Counted from the stretch's first letter, positions 8,624-19,064 are shown. The stretch: DNA of 64,000 bases from Pseudoalteromonas sp. MMG010 (GCF_018100905.1 NZ_JAGJEG010000016.1:1-64000), one strand, 5' to 3'. A program made the numbers and translations. Notes: a model not told the origin generated them from the letters alone.

Positions 8624-10258
8624 ATGACTTTAGTAGTAGAAAAGGAATCTCTAGTGTTTAAGCTTGCTCATAATGGCAACGTTTTACTTGATATAAGTGA
8701 ATTTGCCCCTCCTAGTGCCGCATTTGTGCTTGAAGCACTTGAGCGTTCAGCATTTGCAGAATGTAAAATAGATCGTGATGCTATTAATGCTTTTTTTAAA
8801 AGCAACAGCAGTGAGCGTATTTTAGTCGTTGCACAAAAGCTAGATGCCACAATTAGCATCACAATTAGTGATGATAAAATGCAGGCAATTGGTGAGCTGA
8901 CAACCCCCCAAGGCGGAAAACTATTAAGTATTGATGATGCAAAGAAAGCGCTTGTTAAAGTAGGGATCGCACGTGGTTATAAACAAGTATTTTTAGAGCA
9001 GCTACTACAAAAACAATTTGAACTGCCAGCAGGTAGTCAATGTCAGGGGATTGTTGCCCAAGGCCGACTACCTAGTGATGGCAAGCCCACTCGCTTTGTT
9101 TCAATGGTGAGCACCTTAAAAGATAGACTAACGACCCCTACTCTTCGAGAAGATGGCTCGGTAGATATGCGCGACTTTGGTAAGTTAGCCAGTGTAGAGC
9201 CCGGCACAGTACTGATTAATCAACAACCGGCTACACCAGGTAAAGCAGGTTTCACTGTACTCGGTGATGTATTACCAACCAAAGCAGGTGAAAGCTTACC
9301 CTTGGTACCTGGTGAGGGAACTGAAATATCAAAAACAAACCCATTGGAGCTCGTATCTACTATTGCTGGTGTGCCGGTTGATATTAATAATGGCATGCGT
9401 GTTGATGATATTTTCACTATCAATAATGTGAATGTAAAAAGCGGGCATATAGATTTTGAAGGCAGTGTGATTGTTACTGGCAATGTCGACCCAGGTATGA
9501 AAATAAAAGCAAAAGGCGATATTACTGTTTTTGGTACTGTTGAGTCAGGCGAGCTTATTGCTAAAGGGGATATAACCGTTAAGCAAGGCTGTATTGGCCA
9601 CCAAAAAAACGATAAATCGCTTAGTTGCATTCTTATCAGTAATAGTAATATTTATTTATCTCATACTCAGTATTGTTATATCGAAGCCAACAATATTTTA
9701 ATTGAACGCCAAGCCAGTCATTGTGAAATGAAGTCCTCTGGATTACTGCAAATAGGTCACCCCGATTTGCCTAAAGGTAAATTATTTGGCGGTAAAGTTA
9801 TTGATGCAACACAGTTGATTGCTGGTGAAATTGGCAATGAATCAGGTGCAAAAATGATCATAAACTTAGCAGCTTCCGGTGCTGATATAACTAAAGATAC
9901 CGACGACTGCTTTAAAGATCTTGCTAAAACTGATGAGCAACTTGATACCTTACAAAAAGCACTTGAAAAAGCCGATTTATTAAAAGATCTCGAGCAAAAG
10001 CGTCTATTAATTGAAAAAATTGGGGCGACACAATTACATTATTGTCAGCAAGCTGAGCAACTTGAGCAAAGGTTAACGGCCTTAGAAGGTGGTTTACTGG
10101 ACTTACTAAAACAAACACGTTTAGTTGTGAATAGTATTTTACATGCTGGTGTAGAAATACATATTTTTAATAAAGTATTTAAAACAACACGAAATTATCC
10201 ACCAAGCACCGTAAGTTTAATCGAAAATAAAATCGAAATAGATTTTAAAACGTCATAA
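8624..10258 (+). CDS. FapA family (DUF342) protein
   Basis: The 544-residue cytosolic protein carries the DUF342/FapA core: VDMRDFGKLASVEPGTVLINQQPATPG (residues ~178-204), then a right-handed beta-helix-like repeat region rich in G and V (SVIVTGNVDPGMKIKAKGDI, TVFGTVESGELIAKGDITV), ending in a coiled-coil-rich C-terminus. FapA was named for flagellar assembly in Vibrio vulnificus, where it links glucose sensing to polar localisation, but the role here is unknown. An in-frame GTG at 8654 has AAAGGA seven bases upstream, a better ribosome-binding site than that of the ATG at 8624. The true start may therefore be 8654. It is flanked by terminators on both sides, so it is a single-gene unit. Confidence 0.85.
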   Translation: MTLVVEKESLVFKLAHNGNVLLDISEFAPPSAAFVLEALERSAFAECKIDRDAINAFFKSNSSERILVVAQKLDATISITISDDKMQAIGELTTPQGGKLLSIDDAKKALVKVGIARGYKQVFLEQLLQKQFELPAGSQCQGIVAQGRLPSDGKPTRFVSMVSTLKDRLTTPTLREDGSVDMRDFGKLASVEPGTVLINQQPATPGKAGFTVLGDVLPTKAGESLPLVPGEGTEISKTNPLELVSTIAGVPVDINNGMRVDDIFTINNVNVKSGHIDFEGSVIVTGNVDPGMKIKAKGDITVFGTVESGELIAKGDITVKQGCIGHQKNDKSLSCILISNSNIYLSHTQYCYIEANNILIERQASHCEMKSSGLLQIGHPDLPKGKLFGGKVIDATQLIAGEIGNESGAKMIINLAASGADITKDTDDCFKDLAKTDEQLDTLQKALEKADLLKDLEQKRLLIEKIGATQLHYCQQAEQLEQRLTALEGGLLDLLKQTRLVVNSILHAGVEIHIFNKVFKTTRNYPPSTVSLIENKIEIDFKTS

Positions 10259-10288
10259 AAAAAGCGCCAAATTTGGCGCTTTTTTTAT
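10257..10288. terminator. Bidirectional terminator after the FapA-like gene
   Basis: The palindrome AAAGCGCC-AAATTT-GGCGCTTT has an A run before it and a T run after it. It immediately follows the stop codon. Confidence 0.85.
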
Positions 10289-10504
10289 TCTCTTTGTATC
10301 TGCTTACGATCTGAACTCATTATAATAGGCCTCATTCCCAGTTATGCTAAGTTTAAAAGCGTGTTAAAACACGTTATTTATGAGTATCATATCTTTTCAA
10401 AGCTAAATATCAATAACCCGCAACAAAAAGACCATCAAGCAATAGAAATCAATAATTTTTTACGCTATAAATACAACAATCATTAATTATTAATAAGAAT
10501 TAGC

Positions 10505-10963
10505 ATGGAAAATTATCAGATCGATAATCTTGATAAACAGATATTGCACGCGTTAATGGCTGATGCACGCACTCCATACGCTGAGTTAGCAAAACGCTTT
10601 AGTGTAAGCGCAGGTACCATTCATGTTCGAATCGAAAAAATGAAGCTAGCAGGAATTATCGAAGGGACTCAGTTAACAATCAATTCAAAGCGATTAGGGT
10701 ACGACGTTTGCTGTTTTATTGGTATTAACTTAACAAATGCAAGAGAGTATCCTCAAACCTTAGTACAATTAAAAGAACTCGAAGAGGTTGTTGAAGCTTA
10801 TTACACCACTGGCAATTATAGTATCTTCATTAAAGTAATGGCACGCTCGATAGATCATTTACAAGATGTACTGATTAATAAAATTCAAGCAATCGATGCC
10901 ATTCAGTCAACCGAAACCTTAATTTCACTACAAAACCCTATTAGCCGAGCTGTGATGCCATAA
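10505..10963 (+). CDS. asnC: AsnC, Lrp/AsnC-family transcriptional regulator
   Basis: The product (152 residues) matches E. coli AsnC itself rather than Lrp: MENYQIDNLDKQILHALM, the helix-turn-helix with VSAGTIHVRIEKMKLAGII (~35-53), then LGYDVCCFIGINL, EAYYTTGNYSIFIKVM and IQSTETLISLQNPI. AsnC activates asnA (asparagine synthetase A) in E. coli and is controlled by asparagine through its C-terminal RAM domain. No asnA lies next to it here, so its target must be elsewhere or differ. It has a 245-bp upstream region of its own and lies 41 bp before trmH. Confidence 0.93.
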   Translation: MENYQIDNLDKQILHALMADARTPYAELAKRFSVSAGTIHVRIEKMKLAGIIEGTQLTINSKRLGYDVCCFIGINLTNAREYPQTLVQLKELEEVVEAYYTTGNYSIFIKVMARSIDHLQDVLINKIQAIDAIQSTETLISLQNPISRAVMP

Positions 10964-11004
10964 GGTATACTTATCACTATTAATAAAAGTAGTTAGAGAA
11001 CACC

Positions 11005-11691
11005 ATGGAAAACACCCGTTATCAGCGAATAAAGCAGGTACTTGATCGTCGCCAAACAGATTTAACTGTATGTTTAGAAGATGTGCATAAACACCATAAC
11101 CTGTCAGCTATTACTAGAACAGCTGATGCAGTCGGTTGTCATCATGTGCATGCTGTATGGCCTGAAAAACAAAAGTGGCTTACTAATAACACGTCTGGCG
11201 GTAGTAAAAACTGGTTAGACATACACTTACATAAAAGTATTGATGATGCCTTTGAGTCAATGCGTAGCCATAACCCTGATGTACAAATTTTAGCAACCCA
11301 CTTAAGTGAAGATGCCGTCGATTTTAGAGAAATTGACTACACGAAGCCTACTGCCATTATTGTTGGCCAAGAAAAAACCGGAATTTCTCAACATGCATTA
11401 TCACAAGCCACACAAAATATAATCATTCCTATGCAAGGAATGGTGCAATCATTAAATGTTTCTGTTGCTGCCGCTTTAATACTATTTGAAGCCCAACGAC
11501 AACGAGAGCTGGCCGGGCTTTATAACCGCAATATGCTAAGTGAAGATATTAAGCACCCAATATATTTTGATGGTTGCCACCCTATTATCGCCAGACAATG
11601 TAAGTTAAAAAACCTACCTTATCCGAAATTAGATGAACAAGGCGAAATTATTGCTGACGAGGCATTTTGGCAAGCGCTAAAACATGCTTGA
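11005..11691 (+). CDS. trmH: tRNA (guanosine-18-2'-O)-methyltransferase
   Basis: TrmH (SpoU) methylates the ribose of G18 in the D-loop of tRNAs with S-adenosylmethionine. The 228 residues match the E. coli protein along its length. The SPOUT motifs are visible: motif 1 in HHNLSAITRTADAVG (~30-44), motif 2 in IIVGQEKTGIS (~118-128), and motif 3 in IIIPMQGMVQSLNVSVAAAL (~138-157), which forms the deep trefoil knot. The ATG is preceded by TTAGAGAAC. It lies 41 bp after asnC and 58 bp before recG, as in the enteric spoT-trmH-recG order. Confidence 0.96.
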   Translation: MENTRYQRIKQVLDRRQTDLTVCLEDVHKHHNLSAITRTADAVGCHHVHAVWPEKQKWLTNNTSGGSKNWLDIHLHKSIDDAFESMRSHNPDVQILATHLSEDAVDFREIDYTKPTAIIVGQEKTGISQHALSQATQNIIIPMQGMVQSLNVSVAAALILFEAQRQRELAGLYNRNMLSEDIKHPIYFDGCHPIIARQCKLKNLPYPKLDEQGEIIADEAFWQALKHA

Positions 11692-11749
11692 TACCCCGAA
11701 ACACTGCCAGTACACTCAAGTTATCAATAGCTAAAGGTTTGAACCTATT

Positions 11750-13831
11750 TTGTCGACACTTAACTTAAGTCAATACCCTATCACCGAGCTTAAAGGTGTA
11801 GGCCCCAAAATGGCCGAACGCCTGCTTAAGTTAGGTATTCAAACAGTACAAGATATGTTGTTTCATCTTCCTTTAAGATACGAAGATCGTACCCGTATCT
11901 ACTCAATTGCAGAACTATCACTTCACAGCCACGTAAGCATAGAAGCAACGATTGAAACGAGCCAAATAACTTTTGGGAAGCGACGAATGCTCGTAGTACA
12001 GGTGAATGATGGCACAGGGCGGCTTACACTTCGTTTTTTTAATTTTACAGCCGCTCAAAAAAATGCATTAGCAACCGGTAAAGTTATTCGTTGCTTTGGC
12101 GAAGTACGACGAGGCCGTGTAGGACTTGAAATGAGCCACCCTGAATACAGCATCAGCGATAATACGAGCGAACAACCCACAGCAACCACACTGACAGCGG
12201 TTTATTCAACCACTGACGGGCTCAAACAACTATCTATCAGAGCACTAAGCGAGCAGGCGTTAGCATTATTAGATAAGTATCACCTTGAAGAGCTCATTCC
12301 AGCGAAATGGCAACCTGCGCATATGTCGTTAACCGATGCGGTAAAAGTGCTCCATAGGCCACCAAAAGACGTTGATGTATTAGCGTTAGAGCAAGGCTTT
12401 CATCCTGCTCAGCAACGGTTAGTGTTTGAAGAGCTTTTAGCTCAAAACCTTAGTTTATTAAAACTTCGTCAACAAGGGCAGCAAGTTAAAGCCGTTGATT
12501 TATCTCCTTGTAATAAATTAGAGCCTCAGTTTTTATCACAATTACCCTTTTCACCCACCCAGGCGCAAAGCCGGGTCGTGAGTGAAATAAAAGGCGATTT
12601 ACAGCACCCCTACCCAATGATGCGCTTAGTGCAAGGTGATGTTGGCTCAGGTAAAACGTTGGTTGCTGCATTAAGTGCTTTAACGGCTATTGCACAGGGC
12701 TACCAAGTTGCGTTAATGGCACCTACCGAAATCTTGGCAGAACAGCATGGTATTAACTTCCAAGCTTGGTTTGAACCTTTAAATATAAGCGTCGCTTGGT
12801 TAGGCGGAAAAACTAAAGGTAAAGAACGCATTACTACGCTTGAAAAAATAGCCTCTGGTAAAGCGCAGATGATTATTGGCACTCATGCACTTTTTCAAGA
12901 CGATGTTAACTTTAACAATTTAGTGCTAATCATTATTGACGAACAACATCGATTTGGTGTTCATCAGCGTTTATCGCTGCGCGAGAAAAGCCGCTTTAAC
13001 GACTGTTTTGCACACCAATTAGTGATGACGGCAACGCCTATTCCTCGCACTTTAGCGATGACTGCCTATGCCGATTTAGAGACCTCAGTGATAGATGAAT
13101 TACCACCAGGGCGTACCCCTATCACCACCGTTGCTATACCTGACACTCGTCGTGATGCAATCATTCAGCGAGTAAAAAGTGCATGCCAAGAACAAAACAA
13201 ACAAGTTTACTGGGTATGCACCCTAATCGATGAATCTGAAGTATTACAATGCCAAGCAGCTCAAGATAGCGCGCTGCAATTAACTGAAGCATTACCAGAT
13301 CTAAAAGTCGGTTTAGTTCACGGGCGCATGAAAGCCACCGAAAAACAGCAAATAATGGCTGATTTTAAAGCTGGTAATATTGATGTATTAGTAGCGACGA
13401 CCGTTATTGAGGTAGGTGTTGATGTTCCCAATGCAAGCCTTATCATTATCGAAAATCCCGAACGTTTAGGCTTGGCTCAATTACACCAATTACGTGGTCG
13501 TGTAGGGCGTGGCGCCCTCGCATCTCATTGTGTACTGTTATACCATGCGCCACTATCGCATACAGCACAAAAGCGCTTAGGTGTATTAAGAGACAGTAAT
13601 GATGGCTTTATTATTGCCGAGCGTGACTTAGAAATAAGAGGCCCCGGCGAAGTACTTGGCACCAAACAAACTGGATTAGCCGATTTTAAAATAGCCGATT
13701 TAACTCGTGATAAGCGAACACTTGAACACGTAAAACCTATCGCACTTAAGCTATTGCAACACGCTCCTGAAAATGTTGATAAACTCATCATTCGTTGGCT
13801 TGGAAATAAAGCCCAGTATGCTCAAGCATAA
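11750..13831 (+). CDS. recG: ATP-dependent DNA helicase RecG
   Basis: RecG is a double-stranded DNA translocase that remodels stalled replication forks and branch-migrates Holliday junctions and R-loops. The 693 residues equal the E. coli length. The N-terminal wedge (OB-fold) covers ~50-150. The helicase core has Walker A GDVGSGKT (~299-306), DEQH (motif II), TATPIPRT (motif III) and the C-terminal motif V/VI region ATTVIEVGVDVPNA...QLRGRVGRG. The start is TTG at 11750, chosen because the protein aligns there; the ribosome-binding site (AAAGG) is rather far upstream. trmH precedes it. Confidence 0.96.
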   Translation: MSTLNLSQYPITELKGVGPKMAERLLKLGIQTVQDMLFHLPLRYEDRTRIYSIAELSLHSHVSIEATIETSQITFGKRRMLVVQVNDGTGRLTLRFFNFTAAQKNALATGKVIRCFGEVRRGRVGLEMSHPEYSISDNTSEQPTATTLTAVYSTTDGLKQLSIRALSEQALALLDKYHLEELIPAKWQPAHMSLTDAVKVLHRPPKDVDVLALEQGFHPAQQRLVFEELLAQNLSLLKLRQQGQQVKAVDLSPCNKLEPQFLSQLPFSPTQAQSRVVSEIKGDLQHPYPMMRLVQGDVGSGKTLVAALSALTAIAQGYQVALMAPTEILAEQHGINFQAWFEPLNISVAWLGGKTKGKERITTLEKIASGKAQMIIGTHALFQDDVNFNNLVLIIIDEQHRFGVHQRLSLREKSRFNDCFAHQLVMTATPIPRTLAMTAYADLETSVIDELPPGRTPITTVAIPDTRRDAIIQRVKSACQEQNKQVYWVCTLIDESEVLQCQAAQDSALQLTEALPDLKVGLVHGRMKATEKQQIMADFKAGNIDVLVATTVIEVGVDVPNASLIIIENPERLGLAQLHQLRGRVGRGALASHCVLLYHAPLSHTAQKRLGVLRDSNDGFIIAERDLEIRGPGEVLGTKQTGLADFKIADLTRDKRTLEHVKPIALKLLQHAPENVDKLIIRWLGNKAQYAQA

Positions 13832-13847
13832 TTTACTTGTACTGGGC
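13811..13847 (-). terminator. Possible terminator of the downstream minus-strand chemoreceptor
   Basis: On the minus strand GCCCAGTA pairs with TACTGGGC over a 21-nt loop that itself contains ATGCT/AGCAT, and TTTATTT follows. It overlaps the 3' end of recG and lies 18 bp past the chemoreceptor stop. Confidence 0.4.
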
Positions 13848-13864
13848 AAAAAGCGCTAACTCAA

Positions 13865-15490
13865 CTAAGTATTAAACTCAGAAGTAAGCTTTTGTAACTG
13901 CGCAGACAACTGTGCCAACTCTTGACTCGCATCAGCATTTTGCTGTGCATTTTCGCTTACAAAGCCAATGCTTTCATTAAATTCATTAATACTTAAACTG
14001 ATCTCTGCGGCTACGGTAGTTTGCTCATCTGTCGCTGTCGATACATGTACATTCATTTGCACTATTTCTGACACACTCTCACTAATTTGTTGAATGATTT
14101 CAAATGAATGCTGTGCATGCTCAGAGCCAATTTGCGCACTTTCTTCGGCATGACTCATTTCATCAACCGCATTTTGTGTTGTTAGTTGCAGTTTTGATAT
14201 CATTTCACTGATATTTTCGGTCGCTTTCTGAGTATTGTGCGCTAATTGCCTCACCTCATCTGCCACAACAGCAAATCCACGTCCAGAGTCACCAGCACGA
14301 GCAGCTTCAATTGCAGCATTTAAGGCCAACAGATTAGTTTGCTCTGCGACGCCTTGAATCATTAGCACCACTTGATTAATTTCATTTGATTGTAAGTTTA
14401 CTTCATTAATAAGCTTGGAATTATCTATGACTAATTTCGATAAATTTTGAATGGCTCCGATATTTTTATTAATGGTTGATAAACCATCTTGAGACATTTC
14501 ATCAGCAGCTTCAGCTCTATTTACAGTATTAGATGCATTCGCAGATACCTCATCTATAGACGCACTCATTTGCGTAACCGATGTGGCAATTAAATTAGTT
14601 TGTTGCTCTTGTTGCTGCGCAGTTGAAGCCATTTGAGCACTGATTGCACTCATTTCTTCTGACGCCGAGGTCAGTGTGTACGTGATCCCTTGAATGTTAT
14701 TCACTAACGTTTGTAATCGGTCCATCATACTATTAAATGCTTGCGCAATGACTGCAATTTCGTCATTACCAATGACTTCAGCTCTTTTTGTCAAATCGGG
14801 GTGAACTGCAATATCAGATAAAACTAAACGTAATCGTGATAAAGGCGCATTAATTGAACGGTAAACAATTAAACCACTAACAATAAGTACAAGCACAATA
14901 ATCACTGACGCGGTCTCTAAAACCGCAATAACAAATTCAGCTTCCTTATCGCCACTTTCTTTAACTTCTTTTGCTTGTTTCAGTTGAATGCTCATCAATG
15001 CGTTATACATGTCACTGAGAGGATCGAATACAGCGTATAAATCGCTTATAAACTGATTGTTAGCTAAGGATTTAAATGAGTTATTGTTAATCTGTCGTAT
15101 GTAGTTATCAATGAAGGTATCAACAGCGTGTAACTGCACATCTATATTTTTTATCACCCTTTTTTCAGCATCAGAGTGAGGTAAAGATAAAAAGCTTTTC
15201 CACTTTAATCTCGCTTCATCACGTGCACTATGTATATTTTTAACCCCTTGTTTCGAAGTAATAGTACTCGCTTTAATTTTATGAAAGTAATCGACAATCA
15301 CTACAGCGTAGTTATCTGCAATAATTTTTATTTCTTGCGCAGGTAATACCCGCTCTTCAAATAGCGAATCAATATCATGCTTCAATACTCTTACTTCTGT
15401 AATTGTAAAGATTGCTGCTGCAATAAAAAATATGACAGGAAAAGACACTAAACTTAAAAGCCTTGCCTTCACACTTATATTCGCTAACAT
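13865..15490 (-). CDS. Membrane methyl-accepting chemotaxis protein
   Basis: This is a transmembrane chemoreceptor of 541 residues. TM1 is at ~10-30, a periplasmic helical domain of ~160 residues follows (four-helix-bundle type, with no Cache pattern), and TM2 is at ~190-212. HAMP is at ~212-265 ([18 protein letters not shown]...[14 protein letters not shown]). The signalling domain has the tip [19 protein letters not shown]...[15 protein letters not shown]. No CheR-binding pentapeptide is seen at the C-terminus. The ligand is unknown. It is convergent with recG and divergent from the lipoprotein gene at 15604. GGAACGGAA lies ahead of the ATG, though the spacing is loose. Confidence 0.88.
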   Translation of the reverse strand: MLANISVKARLLSLVSFPVIFFIAAAIFTITEVRVLKHDIDSLFEERVLPAQEIKIIADNYAVVIVDYFHKIKASTITSKQGVKNIHSARDEARLKWKSFLSLPHSDAEKRVIKNIDVQLHAVDTFIDNYIRQINNNSFKSLANNQFISDLYAVFDPLSDMYNALMSIQLKQAKEVKESGDKEAEFVIAVLETASVIIVLVLIVSGLIVYRSINAPLSRLRLVLSDIAVHPDLTKRAEVIGNDEIAVIAQAFNSMMDRLQTLVNNIQGITYTLTSASEEMSAISAQMASTAQQQEQQTNLIATSVTQMSASIDEVSANASNTVNRAEAADEMSQDGLSTINKNIGAIQNLSKLVIDNSKLINEVNLQSNEINQVVLMIQGVAEQTNLLALNAAIEAARAGDSGRGFAVVADEVRQLAHNTQKATENISEMISKLQLTTQNAVDEMSHAEESAQIGSEHAQHSFEIIQQISESVSEIVQMNVHVSTATDEQTTVAAEISLSINEFNESIGFVSENAQQNADASQELAQLSAQLQKLTSEFNT

Positions 15491-15603
15491 AATTCATTCC
15501 GTTCCTTTTGAAGATAAAAGAAGTATTACCTAAATTAGGAAATAATCCAGTTATCAGCAAAACAAACTTATAACAATTTCAGTAAGGTTAAATAGGAGCT
15601 AGT

Positions 15604-16692
15604 ATGACGCCTCAATACATAATGTGTATTTTAGTTATTTTATTATCCGCATGCAGTTCCTCTAACCATGTAGAGTTAATCGCCGGCAAAGATACCTTAA
15701 CAATTAAACATAAAGCGGGAGTTCGAGAAGGCCGTTTTAAAAATATATACCCTAAAATTGCACAGTACCCCACTACATGCGAGCACGATTGTTATCCAAG
15801 CCACCCTGATGTGCTTTGTCAAAGTCCAGCAGAAAACTGTATTTACCAAGGCATAAATGAAAGCCTCAACCTCGATACGGGATTCACAATACGCTGGTTA
15901 GGCCACGCCAGCTTTTATATAACAGCACCTAATGGTGAAAGTATTTTATTTGATCCCGTAAAAGAGCAATTTGATTCTCCGGTCGACTTAGCCTTTAAGT
16001 TAACCGGTGGTATGTATAGAAAACCCGGCGCGTGGCCAAGTAAACTGCAACTTGATTCGCTCAATGGCATTATGTATTCGCATATTCATTACGACCATTT
16101 TAATAAAAACGATATAAAAAATATTGGTAATGCTCCTCGCTACCTAGTACCTCAAGGGATGGCTGACAACTTTCCCAATGGCGGGTTTAATATTAGCGAA
16201 ATGGCATGGTATGCAAAAACCCAAATAAATAGCTTAACAGTACATGCCCTCCCGGCCCATCATTTTAGTAGCCGAGTTGTAGTGCCTTTTATCTACGAAG
16301 ATAATGAAAAAGACGCGTGGAATGCGTGGCTATTAGAGCAAAATGGGAAAACATTATTTTTTGCAGGCGACACAGGCTATTCACAACACTTTAAAGATAT
16401 TAATAAAAAATACGGTGCAATTGATATTTGCTTAATGCCTATTGCATCTTATCACCATGAACAAAATGCTAAATGGTATCGTTATGTGCATACCACACCA
16501 GAAGATGCACTCAATGGCGCGAAAGAGCTCAACTGCAAAGTAATGATCCCATGGGGATATGGCAACTCAAGTTGGCAAATGGGCGATATTAGTAGCCACT
16601 CTGCACTACTACGTTTATTACACATGTACGATGAAATGAATATTCAAACGCCACTTTATATTCTTAACGAAGGCGAAGCTATTTCTATATAA
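15604..16692 (+). CDS. Metallo-beta-lactamase-fold lipoprotein (NAPE-PLD/UlaG-like)
   Basis: An N-terminal lipoprotein signal (residues 1-17, lipobox LSAC with Cys17) predicts membrane anchoring. The mature part is an MBL-fold hydrolase of the NAPE-PLD/RomA type: IRWLGHASFYI (~97-107), ILFDPV, the zinc motif SHIHYDHF (HxHxDH, ~159-166), HALPAHH, FAGDTGYS (~256-263) and a late His in PIASYHHEQ. The family hydrolyses N-acyl phospholipids in eukaryotes and varied phosphoesters or lactones in bacteria; the bacterial substrate here is not known. A good AGGAG lies five bases before the ATG. It is a single gene, convergent with typA. Confidence 0.85.
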   Translation: MTPQYIMCILVILLSACSSSNHVELIAGKDTLTIKHKAGVREGRFKNIYPKIAQYPTTCEHDCYPSHPDVLCQSPAENCIYQGINESLNLDTGFTIRWLGHASFYITAPNGESILFDPVKEQFDSPVDLAFKLTGGMYRKPGAWPSKLQLDSLNGIMYSHIHYDHFNKNDIKNIGNAPRYLVPQGMADNFPNGGFNISEMAWYAKTQINSLTVHALPAHHFSSRVVVPFIYEDNEKDAWNAWLLEQNGKTLFFAGDTGYSQHFKDINKKYGAIDICLMPIASYHHEQNAKWYRYVHTTPEDALNGAKELNCKVMIPWGYGNSSWQMGDISSHSALLRLLHMYDEMNIQTPLYILNEGEAISI

Positions 16693-16734
16693 CGCAATAA
16701 ATATAAAAATTTTAAACTCCAATTTAATCAACAA

Positions 16735-16768
16735 AAAAGCCGCTGTATTTTACAATACAGCGGCTTTT
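16735..16768. terminator. Bidirectional terminator between the MBL lipoprotein and typA
   Basis: A perfect 15-bp stem (AAAAGCCGCTGTATT and its complement) surrounds a TTAC loop. It serves two convergent genes. Confidence 0.85.
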
Positions 16769-16793
16769 AAAATCAGAGCTCTAAATGAATAGA

Positions 16794-18617
16794 TTATGAT
16801 TTAGGAGCACGACCCGCACGTTTACGCTCATTTTCAGTTAAATGACGTTTACGAATACGAATGTTCTCAGGTGTAACCTCGACTAGCTCATCATCAGCAA
16901 TAAACTCAAGCGCTTGCTCAAGTGAATAGTTAAGTGCTGGTGTAAGTGTTTGTGCTTCATCGGTACCCGATGCACGAACGTTAGTAAGTTGCTTACCTTT
17001 AAGGGCATTAACGGTAAGGTCGTTATCACGGCTATGAATACCGATAACCATACCTTCATAAACTTCAACACCATGACCGATGAATAAACGGCCACGTTCT
17101 TGTAAGTTAAATAATGCGTTAGTTAGTGCTTTACCTGTTGCGTTAGCAATCATTACGCCGTTCTTACGAACACCTAGCTCGCCACCTTTGTGCGGACCAT
17201 AGTGATCAAACGTATGATAAAGTAAGCCAGAACCTGACGTTAATGTCATGAATTCAGTTTGGAAACCGATTAAGCCACGGCTTGGGATCATAAAGTCCAT
17301 ACGCATACGACCTTTACCATCTGGTGCCATGTCAGTAAGCTCACCCTTACGAAGACCAATTTGCTCCATGATAGAACCTTGGTGCTCTTCTTCACAGTCA
17401 ATCGTTAGTGTTTCATACGGTTCTTCTAACACACCATCAACAGTACGTAAGATTACTTCTGGACGTGATACAGCTAGCTCGTAACCTTCACGACGCATGT
17501 TCTCGATTAAGATACCTAGGTGTAATTCACCACGACCCGATACGCGGAAGCTATCTGGGTTATCTGTATCTACAACACGAAGTGCTACGTTGTGTACTAA
17601 TTCTTTGTCTAAACGCTCACGGATATTACGTGATGTTACAAACTTACCTTCTTTACCACAAAACGGTGAGTTATTTACAGAGAACGTCATTGTTACTGTA
17701 GGCTCATCAACACTTAGTGGTGGTAATGCTTCAACGTTATTAGGACAACAAAGCGTATCTGAAATCTTAAGCTCGCCTAAACCAGTTACAGTAACGATGT
17801 TACCAGCATAAGCTTTATCAGTGTCGATACGCTCAAGGCCTAAGTAGCTTTGTACTGAACCGATCTTACCGTTACGAGTTGTGCCGTCAGCACCAATAAC
17901 CGTAACTTGTTGGTTAGTCGCAACAGAACCGCGTTTAATACGGCCAATACCAATTACACCTTTGTAAGAGTTGTAATCAAGCTGAGAGATTTGCATTTGG
18001 AAGTCACCTTCAGGATCTGCATCCGGTGGTGATACTTCGTCAACGATCATCTTAAACATAGGTTCCATGTTATCTGATGGCTCGTCTAAATCGAGTGTTG
18101 CCCAGCCATTGATAGCTGATGCATAAATCACTTTAAAATCTAACTGTTCGTCAGTTGCACCAAGATTGTCAAATAAATCAAAGATTTGATCCATAACCCA
18201 ATCAGGACGTGCACCTGGCTTATCAATTTTATTGATAACGACGATTGGCTTTAAGCCTTGCGCGAATGCCTTTTGCGTTACGAAACGCGTTTGTGGCATT
18301 GGACCTTCTTGAGCATCAACAAGTAATAATACTGAGTCAGCCATCGAAAGTACGCGTTCAACTTCACCACCGAAATCGGCGTGTCCCGGGGTATCTACGA
18401 TATTGATATGGTAATCATTCCATGAAATAGCTGTGTTTTTAGCTAAAATGGTAATACCACGTTCTTTCTCAATGTCGTTTGAGTCCATCACACGCTCTTC
18501 GTTACCGCCGCGTGTTTCTAATGTACCTGATTGCTCAAGTAGTTTGTCAACCAATGTTGTTTTACCGTGGTCAACGTGCGCGATAATCGCTATATTTCTT
18601 AACTGTTCGATGCTCAT
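16794..18617 (-). CDS. typA: Ribosome-associated GTPase TypA/BipA
   Basis: BipA is an EF-G-like GTPase that assists 50S assembly and is needed at low temperature and under stress. The 607 residues equal the E. coli length. G1 is AHVDHGKT (~14-21), with G2 near RGITI and G3 DTPGH (~74-78). G4 is NKID, followed by domain II. The domain III and V region follows, with [19 protein letters not shown] and the BipA-specific C-terminal domain ([15 protein letters not shown]). It stands alone and is divergent from glnA, with 525 bp between. BipA and glnA are also neighbours and divergent in enteric bacteria. Confidence 0.97.
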   Translation of the reverse strand: MSIEQLRNIAIIAHVDHGKTTLVDKLLEQSGTLETRGGNEERVMDSNDIEKERGITILAKNTAISWNDYHINIVDTPGHADFGGEVERVLSMADSVLLLVDAQEGPMPQTRFVTQKAFAQGLKPIVVINKIDKPGARPDWVMDQIFDLFDNLGATDEQLDFKVIYASAINGWATLDLDEPSDNMEPMFKMIVDEVSPPDADPEGDFQMQISQLDYNSYKGVIGIGRIKRGSVATNQQVTVIGADGTTRNGKIGSVQSYLGLERIDTDKAYAGNIVTVTGLGELKISDTLCCPNNVEALPPLSVDEPTVTMTFSVNNSPFCGKEGKFVTSRNIRERLDKELVHNVALRVVDTDNPDSFRVSGRGELHLGILIENMRREGYELAVSRPEVILRTVDGVLEEPYETLTIDCEEEHQGSIMEQIGLRKGELTDMAPDGKGRMRMDFMIPSRGLIGFQTEFMTLTSGSGLLYHTFDHYGPHKGGELGVRKNGVMIANATGKALTNALFNLQERGRLFIGHGVEVYEGMVIGIHSRDNDLTVNALKGKQLTNVRASGTDEAQTLTPALNYSLEQALEFIADDELVEVTPENIRIRKRHLTENERKRAGRAPKS

Positions 18618-18948
18618 ATTTTTACTCAGAGAATTTTATTCTCATTGATCCTGCAAGATCTACGCACTCATCTGCATTTTCACCAGATGTCCAAGCATAG
18701 GATTTAAAAGGGTGCATATTATCCCTTATTAAGGCCATGGATGAAAGTTTATCCAAAACAAATTTCGAAACTTTCTTCATGACTTACCTAAGCAACTGTT
18801 TTATATATTAAAATTATATTAAATTTATTTTCTAATTTTCTAAAAAACACCAATTTAGCCGGTTTTGAGATAATTTTGGCTTAATTTATAAATTAAGATA
18901 TGCTGCAAAGACAGATTATTTTACAAACAATTTTTAAATCAACACCAA
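18618..18948. other. typA upstream region
   Basis: The typA-proximal part of the typA/glnA divergent gap is AT-rich and shows no open frame. A GATAAT-like -10 for typA may lie near 18716-18722 (minus strand), but I cannot pair it convincingly with a -35. Confidence 0.3.
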
Positions 18949-18986
18949 CGCACCAATTTGGATTATTAACGCACCACATTGGAGCG
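18949..18986 (+). promoter_or_regulatory. Two NtrC-binding boxes upstream of glnA
   Basis: Two GCACCA-N3-TGG sites lie at 18949-18964 (CGCACCAATTTGGAT) and 18970-18986 (CGCACCACATTGGAGCG). They resemble the NtrC consensus TGCACYA-N3-TGGTGCA, and their centres are about 22 bp apart, two helical turns. They lie roughly 100 bp upstream of the expected sigma-54 transcription start. Such paired sites act as the glnA enhancer in enteric bacteria. Confidence 0.65.
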
Positions 18987-19048
18987 ACAGTGCAATGTAA
19001 AATCATTCTAATTTATTTTTTGACAGTATAAACAACAAGTTGTAATAA

Positions 19049-19064
19049 TGGCATAAAATCAGCT
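19049..19064 (+). promoter_or_regulatory. Sigma-54 promoter of glnA
   Basis: TGGCATAAAATCAGCT has the invariant GG and GC ten bases apart, as required for -24/-12 promoters. It lies ~80 bp before the glnA ATG and ~70-100 bp downstream of the NtrC boxes. Confidence 0.65.

Noticed and set aside
9220..9630. 136-codon minus-strand frame inside the FapA-like gene
   Set aside because: It lies fully antisense to a gene with strong family motifs and lacks its own ribosome-binding site.
16794..18648. Several plus-strand frames inside typA
   Set aside because: They are shadows of the typA coding strand with no ribosome-binding site and low-complexity translations.
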